The notes beneath the pieces were generated by a model. That model did no database searches and was not told the DNA's origin. It saw only the letters and a program-made list of their open reading frames with translations. From contig DYAA01000026.1 in assembly GCA_019419405.1 (NCBI GenBank), forward strand, positions 1 through 7,768: a DNA stretch of 7,768 nucleotides, written 5' to 3'. A program made the position numbers and the translations under genes. Each line of letters opens with the position of its first letter. Positions within the stretch are counted from its first letter, which is position 1. Positions 1-6,152 of the stretch are shown piece by piece. The stretch is from Collinsella sp. GTDB taxonomy: Bacteria; Actinomycetota; Coriobacteriia; Coriobacteriales; Coriobacteriaceae.

Positions 1-530
1 GCCTTGGCCTTCTCCTCGGCGTCCTTCTTCTCCTTGAGCACGGTCTCCTGTGCGGCGATCTGGTCGAGCAACGAACGGAAGCGCGAACCGGAGTCGGAAG
101 CGGGGACGGCGCGGCGCTGGGCCTCGCGGGCAGCCTCCTCCTTCTCGCGGGCAAGGCGCTCCTGCTCGGCCTTCTTCTTGGCCTCGGCCTCGGCGCGGGC
201 GGCCTCCTCGGCAGCCTGGGCGGCGGCGAACTGGCGGCGCTCCTCCTCGCGTGCCTTCTCGGCGGCGATGCGCTCACGCTCGGCCTCGGCAGCGGGCGCT
301 GCCTCCTCGGCGGCGGCTGCCTCCTCCTCGGCCTGCTTGGCGGCCTCGACTTCCTTGGCGCGGGCCTCGATCACCGAGGCGAGCTGCTTGCGGACCATGG
401 CGACGTAAGCGTCCTCCAGAGCGGAGGAAGCGGACTTAGCGGGAATCTTCATTTCGGCGAGATGACCCATCAGTTCCTTGGAGGTCATGCCGAACTCTTT
501 GGCCAGGGTGGACACACGGACTTTTGCCAT
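1..530 (-). CDS. infB: Translation initiation factor IF-2, N-terminal part (partial)
   Basis: IF-2 is the GTPase that brings initiator fMet-tRNA to the 30S subunit and promotes 50S joining. Only the first 176 codons are in the window; the GTPase core and C-terminal domains lie beyond the left edge. Residues 1-50 (starting MAKVRVSTLAKEFGM) form a typical IF2_N helical domain. Residues 55-140 are a long, highly charged Ala/Glu/Arg/Lys segment expected to be one extended helix, the variable linker of IF-2. It is interrupted at about 142-157 by a Ser/Phe/Leu-containing stretch (VPASDSGSRFRSLLDQ), after which the charged helix resumes. The start is ATG at 530-528, preceded by AGGTGA six bases upstream. 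It lies 91 bp downstream of nusA in the same direction, so it is the third gene of a rimP-nusA-infB operon. Identification is firm from the N-terminal domain plus gene order; the rest is unseen. Confidence 0.95.
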   Translation of the reverse strand, partial: MAKVRVSTLAKEFGMTSKELMGHLAEMKIPAKSASSALEDAYVAMVRKQLASVIEARAKEVEAAKQAEEEAAAAEEAAPAAEAERERIAAEKAREEERRQFAAAQAAEEAARAEAEAKKKAEQERLAREKEEAAREAQRRAVPASDSGSRFRSLLDQIAAQETVLKEKKDAEEKAK

Positions 531-551
531 ATGACTTCACCTACCCTTTCT

Positions 552-612
552 GGCACCTTGGGTGCCTAGAGACTGAACGAGCGTGGGAGATGCGCCGGGA
601 CCTGCCCGGCGC
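552..612 (-). other. Two perfect hairpins in the nusA-infB gap
   Basis: The 91-bp gap between nusA and infB holds two perfect inverted repeats. The first has arms GCGCCGGG (592-599) and CCCGGCGC (605-612) with a 5-base loop, beginning nine bases after the nusA stop codon. The second has arms GGCACC (552-557) and GGTGCC (561-566) with a 3-base loop, ending about 12 bases before the infB Shine-Dalgarno sequence. Neither is followed by a T-run on either strand, so they are not intrinsic terminators. Possible roles are mRNA processing, 3'-end protection of the rimP-nusA segment, or control of infB translation; this is inference. Confidence 0.6.
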
Positions 613-621
613 GACCGCGCG

Positions 622-1866
622 CTAGATCAGGTCCTCCGCATCATCGAAGGCGTCGGTGTCGTGGACACCGCAGAAACGGGAGCCGGGGCGGGCCTGGTTG
701 CGGCACTGAATGCCGTCCTCGGACACGTACTCGCAGCGACGGACGTCGTCGTCCTCGTCACCGATCAGGTCGGCGGCGGGCTCCTCGTGAACGGGGACGT
801 TCTTGAGGATGTCGGCGGCAAGGGTCTCGGACTTGATGTCGATGTGCCAGCCGGTCAGGCGAGCGGCGAGGCGGGCGTTCTGGCCCTCCTTGCCGATTGC
901 GAGCGAAAGCTGGTCGTCGGGCACGATGACGCCGGCGTAGGCCTTCTCCTCGTCGATGAGGACGCGGGTGACCTTGGCGGGCGACAGGGCGTTGGCGACG
1001 TAGACGGCCGGATCGGCATCCCACAGGATGACGTCGACGCGCTCGCCGCGGAGCTCGCCCACGACGGCGCGAACGCGGCTGCCCTTGGGGCCGACGCAGG
1101 CGCCCACGGGATCCAGGCGGTCGTCGAGCGAGTGGACGGCGACCTTGGAGCGCTGGCCGGGCTCGCGGGCAATCGACTTAATCTGGACGGTGCCCTCATA
1201 GATCTCGGGCACCTCCTGCTCAAACAGACGACGCATGAGCTCGGGGTGGGTGCGGGAGATGACGATCGGCGGACGGCTGTGCTCGCCGCGAACCGGCTGC
1301 AGGTTGGAGTTGGGATCGCGGACGTCGATGATCACGGCCTTGATGTGCTGGTTGTGCAGATAGCGCTCGCCCATCGGACGCTCGTTGCGCTCGTTCTCGT
1401 AACGGCGCTGGTCAAAATGCGGCAGCTCGGCCTCGACGCCATCGCGGATCTTGACGATCGTGAAGTCGGGCGTGGACTGCAGCACGGTACCGCTGATGAG
1501 GTCACCGATACGACCGGAGAACTCCTCGTAGATCTGCTCGCGGGCGGAGTTACGCACGATGGCGTTGATCTCGGCCTTGGCGTGCTGGGCGGCGATGCGG
1601 CTCGGGTTCTTGGGGGTGACGTCGATCTCCTCGAACTCGGTGAAGTTGCCCTCCTCGTCCATGGAATCGTCGATCGGCTCCAGACGGTAAACGTAGATCT
1701 TGCCGGTGGTGCGGTCGATGGTCACCTTGGCGCCCCACTCAAGATGCAAGATCTCGGCATAGCTCTTGGCGAGCGACTGCTCCAGGCGGTCGATCAGGTA
1801 GAGCTGGTCGATGTGCCTCTCCTGGCAAAGCTCCATCAGGGCGGACATCATGTCGGATGCTGCCAT
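622..1866 (-). CDS. nusA: Transcription termination/antitermination factor NusA with C-terminal CCCH tail
   Basis: NusA binds RNA polymerase and nascent RNA and modulates pausing, intrinsic termination and antitermination. The 414-residue protein shows the standard order: NusA N-terminal domain (about 1-120), S1 domain (about 124-195, starting GDLISGTV), then KH1 with its loop GPKG at 259-262 and KH2 with loop GKEG at 325-328. After KH2 (about residue 350) most NusA proteins of this size class end; here an acidic linker (EEPAADLIGDEDDD) leads to a cluster C378, C388, C399, H402 and an acidic end. The spacing C-x9-C-x10-C-x2-H with Gly and aromatic residues between resembles small zinc-binding modules. 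The ATG at 1866-1864 is one base past the rimP stop, with GGAAGGAAA inside the end of rimP as ribosome-binding site, implying translational coupling. infB follows after 91 bp; no ylxR or ylxQ gene fits in between. Confidence 0.96.
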   Translation of the reverse strand: MAASDMMSALMELCQERHIDQLYLIDRLEQSLAKSYAEILHLEWGAKVTIDRTTGKIYVYRLEPIDDSMDEEGNFTEFEEIDVTPKNPSRIAAQHAKAEINAIVRNSAREQIYEEFSGRIGDLISGTVLQSTPDFTIVKIRDGVEAELPHFDQRRYENERNERPMGERYLHNQHIKAVIIDVRDPNSNLQPVRGEHSRPPIVISRTHPELMRRLFEQEVPEIYEGTVQIKSIAREPGQRSKVAVHSLDDRLDPVGACVGPKGSRVRAVVGELRGERVDVILWDADPAVYVANALSPAKVTRVLIDEEKAYAGVIVPDDQLSLAIGKEGQNARLAARLTGWHIDIKSETLAADILKNVPVHEEPAADLIGDEDDDVRRCEYVSEDGIQCRNQARPGSRFCGVHDTDAFDDAEDLI

Positions 1867-1867
1867 G

Positions 1868-2362
1868 TTAGTTTCCTTCCTTCGCGGGCTTGAAGTCGTA
1901 GGTGGGCTTCAACTTGCACTTTTTAACATCAGGGAAATCGAGGGTGACGGACTCGCCGTCCTCGAGCTCGAGGGTCACGTTCGTCTCGGTCGCGGCGACA
2001 ATCTTGCCGGAGTACTTGCGACGGCCCTCGGTGGCGGTGGAGGTGAGCTCGCAGTCCTCGCCCACAAAGCGGGCAAAGTCGCGCGGACGGCGCAGCGGGC
2101 GCGCCATACCCGGGCTCGACACCTCGAGCGTGTAGCTCGAAGAAATGGGGTCGAGCTCCTCGATCACGTCGCCGACCCACTTGGTATTGGCCGTGACGTC
2201 GTTGAGCGACAGGCTCTGACCCTCGGCACCCTCGATACGCACACGCACGCAGGGGGCCTTGGTGGCGCCCACGAGCTCAACGTCGACAATATCGACATCG
2301 TGCTGGGGAGCGACGGCCTCGAGCGCGTCGATGATCGCCTGCTCGGTCTTGGTCTTGACCAT
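1868..2362 (-). CDS. rimP: Ribosome maturation factor RimP
   Basis: RimP is a cytoplasmic factor needed for late assembly of the 30S subunit. The 164-residue protein matches the usual family length. Residues about 8-82 form the N-terminal alpha/beta domain, ending in the family signature LEVSSPGMARPL (79-90); residues about 95-155 form the SH3-like C-terminal domain. The open frame extends far upstream, but the ATG at 2362-2360 was chosen because GGAGGTG lies six bases before it and because homology begins there (MVKTKTEQAIIDALE). An in-frame ATG at 2380 would overlap that ribosome-binding site and is unlikely. It is the first gene of the operon, preceded by its own promoter and a terminator-like leader hairpin, and its stop codon is one base from the nusA start. 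Sequence evidence is strong; the control suggested by the leader is inference. Confidence 0.95.
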   Translation of the reverse strand: MVKTKTEQAIIDALEAVAPQHDVDIVDVELVGATKAPCVRVRIEGAEGQSLSLNDVTANTKWVGDVIEELDPISSSYTLEVSSPGMARPLRRPRDFARFVGEDCELTSTATEGRRKYSGKIVAATETNVTLELEDGESVTLDFPDVKKCKLKPTYDFKPAKEGN

Positions 2363-2382
2363 TGCGGCACCTCCATCCATAC

Positions 2383-2415
2383 AAAAAAGAAGCGGGGCCG
2401 AAACCCCACTTCTTT
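2383..2415 (-). terminator. Intrinsic-terminator hairpin in the rimP leader (candidate attenuator)
   Basis: Arms at 2404-2415 and 2386-2397 pair over 12 bp with a single G-U when read on the minus strand (AAAGAAGTGGGG with CCCCGCTTCTTT, loop TTTCGG). The A-run at 2383-2388 gives six U residues at the 3' side. The hairpin ends 20 bases before the rimP ATG and lies downstream of the rimP promoter. No upstream gene on this strand needs a terminator, since the neighbouring gene is divergent. It is therefore best read as a premature terminator controlling entry into rimP-nusA-infB. NusA-sensitive leader terminators before rimP-nusA are known in Bacillus subtilis, and a rimP leader attenuator family is described in gamma-proteobacteria. 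Confidence 0.8.
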
Positions 2416-2440
2416 CAATTACAACTTCATTTGCAAGCAA

Positions 2441-2469
2441 ACTATACCAATACCTGCGAAAACGTGCAA
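2441..2469 (-). promoter_or_regulatory. Predicted sigma-70-type promoter of the rimP-nusA-infB operon
   Basis: On the minus strand, a -35 box TTGCAC (2469-2464) is followed by exactly 17 bases and a -10 box TATAGT (2446-2441). Initiation would be near 2434, giving a leader of about 72 nt before rimP. Each box differs from consensus at two (TTGCAC) and one (TATAGT) positions, and it is the best promoter-like match seen in the divergent intergenic region. A palindrome TTTGCAAGCAAA (2430-2441) covers the predicted start site and a 9+9 bp inverted repeat straddles the -35 box. Confidence 0.75.
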
Positions 2470-2490
2470 GCGTCAAAGAAATTCGCAGGT
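2452..2490. promoter_or_regulatory. Operator-like 9+9 bp perfect inverted repeat over the rimP promoter
   Basis: ACCTGCGAA at 2452-2460 and its exact complement TTCGCAGGT at 2482-2490 flank a 21-bp spacer. The arm centres are 30 bp apart, close to three helical turns. The left arm lies wholly inside the spacer between the -35 and -10 boxes of the predicted rimP promoter and the right arm lies just upstream of the -35. Both are upstream of the predicted transcription start, so the element would act as DNA, for example as a repressor site. The binding protein is not recognised; the arms do not fit an actinobacterial LexA box. Confidence 0.55.
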
Positions 2491-2571
2491 CAGCGCGCCC
2501 ACAGCTTCTCCACAAGAATAGGGCAATTAGGCGAGGACTCCTGTGCGGTGCTCCCCAAAAGCCCCAAAACG

Positions 2572-2640
2572 GGCCATGCGTCCCAGCGCGCCGACCGAAT
2601 CGGGCCCTATGGGCATTCCATCCCTGGGCGCGCATCGGCC
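2572..2640. repeat. Imperfect inverted repeat in the rimP/lipoprotein divergent region
   Basis: The stretch 2491-2720 has no gene. Within it, GGCC-ATGCG-CCCAG (2572-2586, one interrupting T) pairs with CTGGG-CGCAT-GGCC (2624-2640, with a CG and a C interrupting). Inside the roughly 37-base loop is a smaller hairpin GCCC-TAT-GGGC at about 2604-2614. Just outside is a short tandem CCCCAAAA (2553-2560, 2562-2569). It could be a structured 5' region of a transcript toward the lipoprotein gene or an upstream regulatory site. No promoter for the lipoprotein gene could be assigned with confidence. Confidence 0.4.
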
Positions 2641-2731
2641 AGACTGCTCGTAAGGGACATTCTGGAACAGATAAGCCGTATTCACGCATAGACCGCACAA
2701 CCTTCCGGATCCTCTACGGCAAGGAGACACC

Positions 2732-3304
2732 ATGAAACGCCTAGGCACCCTCTGCGCGACCGCGCTCGTCGTCGCCGCCTGCTCGTTCGCTCTGGCGGGC
2801 TGCAGCAACGTCGATGGTAAAACCGGACCATGCAGGCCGGATCTCGGCAGCACCAAAGCCATCGAGAAAACGACGCCTTCGGAGCGTTTCGACAAAATAG
2901 ACGAAGATATAGTCGACCCCCAGGGCTTAGGTCCCGACCCTCAAGAACAGTTCCCCATCGACCTTGAGGCAGACGAGAACGTCCATGTTACCTGCGTGGG
3001 CAAGGACACGGATGGCTACGGCGACGCCGTGTTGGTCTTTGCGGTGACAAACAACACCGATGCCGACATGATGTTTGGCGATGTTGATGCTTATGCCTAC
3101 GTCAACGGTGTCGTCCGCGACGCGCGCATGCGCCAGCCCGTCGCCGCAGGCGAAGAAGCGACCGCGATGCTCACCTTTGTAGGCACCTTCGACGATCTGG
3201 ACTTTGACGTGAACAACGACCTCAACGACATCTACCTCAACATCTGGATGTTCGAAGAGCAGACGGGCAACGTCTACTTTAGGGACCTGGTGCACATTCC
3301 GTAG
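2732..3304 (+). CDS. Secreted lipoprotein of unknown function with Ig-like C-terminal domain
   Basis: The 190-residue protein begins with a lipoprotein signal peptide: MKRL, a hydrophobic stretch, then a lipobox LAGC with the lipidated cysteine at position 24. A second, weaker lipobox-like VAAC occurs at 14-17. The mature part starts with an acidic, disordered-looking linker (about 25-75). Residues about 78-188 look like a beta-sandwich of the type in DUF4352/DUF5067-like extracytoplasmic lipoproteins, with a strand-plus-loop core FAVTNNTDADMMFGD (about 103-117). It should be anchored on the outer face of the membrane. The function is unknown; this family assignment is by general appearance only. 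The start ATG has AAGGAG five bases upstream (2721-2726). It is the only plus-strand gene, divergent from rimP and convergent with leuS, so it is probably transcribed alone and ends at the shared terminator after 3344. Confidence 0.85.
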   Translation: MKRLGTLCATALVVAACSFALAGCSNVDGKTGPCRPDLGSTKAIEKTTPSERFDKIDEDIVDPQGLGPDPQEQFPIDLEADENVHVTCVGKDTDGYGDAVLVFAVTNNTDADMMFGDVDAYAYVNGVVRDARMRQPVAAGEEATAMLTFVGTFDDLDFDVNNDLNDIYLNIWMFEEQTGNVYFRDLVHIP

Positions 3305-3343
3305 CGGGTGGCGCTAGGCACCTGCCAAACAGGACACAAAGCG

Positions 3344-3384
3344 CAAAACGAGGAACGACCCAGCTGGATCGTCCCTCGTCTTTT
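3344..3384. terminator. Bidirectional intrinsic terminator between lipoprotein gene and leuS
   Basis: Arms ACGAGGAACGA (3348-3358) and TCGTCCCTCGT (3369-3379) form an 11-bp stem with one imperfect position, which is an A-C mismatch on the plus strand but a G-U pair on the minus strand. CC/GG inside the loop can extend it. TTTT follows on the plus strand (3381-3384) and AAAA precedes it (3345-3348), giving U-tracts in both directions. It lies between the lipoprotein stop (3304) and the leuS stop (3409), exactly where two converging genes need a terminator. Confidence 0.88.
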
Positions 3385-3408
3385 ATGCGTCAGTTATGCT
3401 CGCAGTGC

Positions 3409-5985
3409 TTACTTGACCACCAGGTTGACCAGCTTGCCAGGCACGCAGATGGCCTTGACGACCGTCTTGCCCTCGGTCCACTTGGCGACAGCGGCCTCGG
3501 CGGCAGCCCGCATCTCCTCGTTGGAGGCATCGCGAGCCACGTCGATGCGGCCACGGACCTTGCCGAGCACCTGGACGACGATCTGCACCGTGTCCTCGAT
3601 GGACTCGGCCAGGTCGAACTCGGGCCAGGCGGCGGTGTAGGCGTTGCCCTCGCAGCCGAGGGCCTCGTGCCACAGTTCATCGGCCCAGAACGGGCAGATG
3701 GGCGCCAGGACGCTCACGATGTCCTTGGCCACGCCGTAGCACAGGGCCTTGTCGCGGTCAGTACCCTCGGTGGCGTTGAGGTAGGCGCTCGCCGCGTTGA
3801 CGAGCTCCATGACGGCCGAGATGGCGGTATTGAACTGGCCGCGGTCGAAGTCCTCGGTGCACTTGGCGATGGTACGGTGACGCTCGCGATAGAGCTTCAT
3901 CGCGACCTCGTCGAGCGCGGACTTGTCAAAGGCCACGCTGGCGTCGCCGGACTGGACGAGCTGCCAAACGATACGCCAGGCGCGCTTGATGAAGCGGTTG
4001 GCGCCCTCAACGGCCTTGGGATCCCAGTCGAAGTCCTTCTCGGGCGGGGCGATAAACAGGATCGCCAGACGCATGGTGTCGGCACCGTAGGGCTCGATGA
4101 CCGAGCTCGGGGGCACGACGTTGCCCTTGGACTTGGACATGGTGTCGCCGTTCTCGTCCTTAACCATGCCCTGGCACAGCAGGTTGGTGAAGGGCTCGTC
4201 CACGCTCAGCAGACCCAGGTCTCGCAGGGCCTTGGTAAAGAAGCGGCTGTAGAGCAGGTGCAAAATGGCGTGCTCGATACCGCCGATGTAGTTATCGACG
4301 GGCATCCAACGGTCGGCGGCCTCGCGGGAGAAGGGCAGCTCGGTGTTGTGCGGGTCGGTGTAGCGCAGGTAATACCAGCTGGAGCAGGTGAAGGTGTCCA
4401 TGGTATCGGTCTCGCGCTTGGCCGGACGGCCGCAGACCGGGCAGGTGGTCTCGTAGAACTCCTTGCACTCGGCGAGGGTCTCGCCGGCGCCCAGGTCAAG
4501 ATTCTCGGGCAGCGTTACCGGCAGCTGATCCTCGGGCACGGGCACGATGCCGCAGTGCTCGCAGTGGATGGCCGGGATGGGGTTGCCCCAATAGCGCTGG
4601 CGGCTGATGAGCCAGTCGCGCAGACGGAACTCGACCTTGCGACGACCGCAGCCCATGGCCTCGAGGTCGGCCACGATGGCAGCCTCGCCCTCGGAGTGCT
4701 TGCCGCCGCGCATGCCGGTGTACTTGCCGGACTGGACGAGCGTGCCCTCGGCAGCGTGGGCGCAATCCCAGTCGACGGTCTCGGCATGGAAGGTATCGAT
4801 GGTCTCACCGCTGGCCTCGACGGCAGCGCGGTCGTCATCGTCCAGGATAATCGGCACGATCGGCAGGTCGTACTTGCGGGCGAACTCAAAGTCGCGCTGG
4901 TCGCCGCAGGGAACGGCCATGACGGCGCCGGTGCCGTAGTCGGCAACGACATAATCGGCAACCCACACGGGGACCTTCTCGCCGTTCACGGGATTCACCA
5001 CGTAACGGCCGGTAAAGGCACCGTGCTTCTCGAGGGTGCCCTGGGCACGCTCGACGGCAGAGATATGCTTGGAGTCCTCGACGATCTTGGTGACGGCCTC
5101 CTCGTACTCCGTGCCCTCGACGAGCTCGTGCAGACGAGCGTACTCGGGAGCCAGGACAAAGAAGGACACGCCAAAGAGGGTATCAGCACGCGTGGTGAAG
5201 ACGGTGATCTTGCCCTCGTCGCCCTCGATGGGCTCGCCATCCTGGTCGCACAGGGTAAAGTCGACCTCGGCGCCCTCGGAGCGGCCGATCCAGTTGGCCT
5301 GCATCTGCTTGACGCGCTCGGGCCAGCCGGGGAGCTTCTCCAGGTCGTCGAGCAGCTCCTGAGAGTACTCGGTAATCTTGTAGTACCACTGCTCAAGGTC
5401 GCGCTTCTCGGGCTCGGTGCCGCAGCGCCAGCACTTGCCCTCGGTGACCTGCTCGTTGGCCAGAACGGTCTTGCAGTTGGGGCACCAGTTGACCGGGTTC
5501 TTCTTGCGGTAGACCAGACCCTTTTCCCACAGCTTCTCAAAGATCCACTGACCCCAGCGGTAGTAGTCGGGGCTGCAGGTCTTGACCATGCGATCCAGAT
5601 CGTAGGAGAAGCCCATGCGCTTCATCGTGGCGAGCGCCTGGTCCATGTTCTTGTACGTCCAAGCGGCAGCCTGCGTATTGTGCTTGATGGCGGCGTTCTC
5701 GGCAGGCAGACCAAAGGCGTCAAAGCCGATGGGATGCAGCACGTCGTAGCCGCGCATGCGGGCCTGACGGGCCATGGCATCGCCAATGGTATAGTTGCGA
5801 GCGTGACCCATGTGCAGGTCGCCCGACGGATACGGGAACATCTCGAGCACGTACTTCTTGGGCTTACTGTCGTCGGTGTCGACGGCAAAGAGGTTGGAGT
5901 CCTCCCAGGCCTTCATCCACTTGGACTCAATGGCCTGCGCGTCGTAGGCAGGGATCTCGTCCTTATGATCTGTGCAATCGCACAT
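3409..5985 (-). CDS. leuS: Leucine--tRNA ligase (LeuRS)
   Basis: LeuRS charges tRNA-Leu with leucine in the cytoplasm and hydrolyses mischarged products. The 858-residue protein has the full bacterial layout: HIGH-type motif HMGH at 58-61; a zinc module C168-x2-C171 with C185-x2-C188; the CP1 editing domain with TTRADT (264-269) and GTGAVMAVPCGDQRD (351-365), in which D362 and D365 match the editing-site aspartates D342 and D345 of E. coli; a second Cys cluster C475, C478, C515, C518; the MSKSK signature at 616-620; then the anticodon-binding and C-terminal domains. The open frame reaches 6108, but the ATG at 5985 is chosen because AAAGGAG lies five bases before it and homology starts there (MCDCTDHKDEIPAYDAQAIE). 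Upstream codons would run through a large palindrome. No T-box leader was seen. It is transcribed toward the lipoprotein gene and ends at a shared terminator. Confidence 0.98.
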   Translation of the reverse strand: MCDCTDHKDEIPAYDAQAIESKWMKAWEDSNLFAVDTDDSKPKKYVLEMFPYPSGDLHMGHARNYTIGDAMARQARMRGYDVLHPIGFDAFGLPAENAAIKHNTQAAAWTYKNMDQALATMKRMGFSYDLDRMVKTCSPDYYRWGQWIFEKLWEKGLVYRKKNPVNWCPNCKTVLANEQVTEGKCWRCGTEPEKRDLEQWYYKITEYSQELLDDLEKLPGWPERVKQMQANWIGRSEGAEVDFTLCDQDGEPIEGDEGKITVFTTRADTLFGVSFFVLAPEYARLHELVEGTEYEEAVTKIVEDSKHISAVERAQGTLEKHGAFTGRYVVNPVNGEKVPVWVADYVVADYGTGAVMAVPCGDQRDFEFARKYDLPIVPIILDDDDRAAVEASGETIDTFHAETVDWDCAHAAEGTLVQSGKYTGMRGGKHSEGEAAIVADLEAMGCGRRKVEFRLRDWLISRQRYWGNPIPAIHCEHCGIVPVPEDQLPVTLPENLDLGAGETLAECKEFYETTCPVCGRPAKRETDTMDTFTCSSWYYLRYTDPHNTELPFSREAADRWMPVDNYIGGIEHAILHLLYSRFFTKALRDLGLLSVDEPFTNLLCQGMVKDENGDTMSKSKGNVVPPSSVIEPYGADTMRLAILFIAPPEKDFDWDPKAVEGANRFIKRAWRIVWQLVQSGDASVAFDKSALDEVAMKLYRERHRTIAKCTEDFDRGQFNTAISAVMELVNAASAYLNATEGTDRDKALCYGVAKDIVSVLAPICPFWADELWHEALGCEGNAYTAAWPEFDLAESIEDTVQIVVQVLGKVRGRIDVARDASNEEMRAAAEAAVAKWTEGKTVVKAICVPGKLVNLVVK

Positions 5986-6008
5986 ATCAGCTCCTTTAAT
6001 CTTAGCTG

Positions 6009-6126
6009 GGGTCGGTCGGCTAGGCTTTGCTCGCTGCTGCGGACAGTCCTGCTCGCACGAAGGCCACATTAAGTGGCCTTCGGCTCGTGCGGAACTTGCA
6101 GCGAGCAAAGCCTAGCCGCCCGACCC
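6009..6126. repeat. Large nested palindrome upstream of leuS
   Basis: The outer arms 6009-6037 and 6098-6126 are each 29 bases and complementary at 28 of 29 positions (mismatch at 6016 against 6119). They begin GGGTCGG and end GCTCGCTGC. Nested within the 60-base middle is a second stem: CGCAC plus GAAGGCCAC (6054-6067) with GTGGCCTTC (6073-6081) and GTGCG (6087-6091), separated by a GGCTC bulge, with loop ATTAA. No T-run follows on either strand, so it is not a standard terminator. It ends 23 bases before the leuS ATG. Its size and nested symmetry suggest a dispersed palindromic repeat (REP- or MITE-like) or a structured leuS leader. No coding capacity or transposase is associated. Confidence 0.85.
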
Positions 6127-6143
6127 TAGGGTTAACTTGGATG

Positions 6144-6152
6144 ATTCTAGCA
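6144..6152 (-). promoter_or_regulatory. Possible extended -10 promoter for leuS
   Basis: On the minus strand the sequence TGC-TAGAAT (6152-6144) fits an extended -10 element. No convincing -35 box lies 16-18 bases upstream. If used, transcription would start near 6137 and the leuS leader would be about 150 nt and contain the entire 6009-6126 palindrome. It is a weak prediction from sequence only. Confidence 0.35.

Noticed and set aside
4..408. Ser/Ala-rich open frames on the plus strand opposite infB
   Set aside because: They result from the repetitive Ala/Glu codons of the IF-2 linker read backwards.
583..1893. A 436-codon open frame on the plus strand opposite nusA
   Set aside because: It is the same kind of antisense shadow; NusA on the minus strand has clear domains while this frame has none.
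2471..2476. TTGACG as the -35 box of the rimP promoter
   Set aside because: It lies 24 bases from the TATAGT box; TTGCAC with a 17-base spacer fits far better.
2505..2513. A DnaA-box-like TTCTCCACA
   Set aside because: It is a single site with one mismatch and no cluster, AT-rich region or dnaA/dnaN nearby, so it does not support an origin.
2660..2710. A promoter for the lipoprotein gene around TATTCA or CATAGA
   Set aside because: No -35 box with acceptable spacing was found, so the match is no better than chance.
4899..4913. Unusual editing-site sequence VPCGDQRD in LeuRS, where E. coli has VPGHDQRD
   Set aside because: Both aspartates that matter for editing are kept and the positions before them vary among bacterial LeuRS, so this is ordinary variation.
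5999..6004. TAAGAT as a -10 box just before leuS
   Set aside because: The transcript would start at or inside the Shine-Dalgarno sequence and no -35 box precedes it.
3385..6072. An 895-codon open frame on the plus strand opposite leuS
   Set aside because: It is an antisense shadow of leuS. High-GC codon bias leaves the opposite frame free of stops. The product is low-complexity Leu/Gly/Val/Asp-rich and has no ribosome-binding site or domain pattern.
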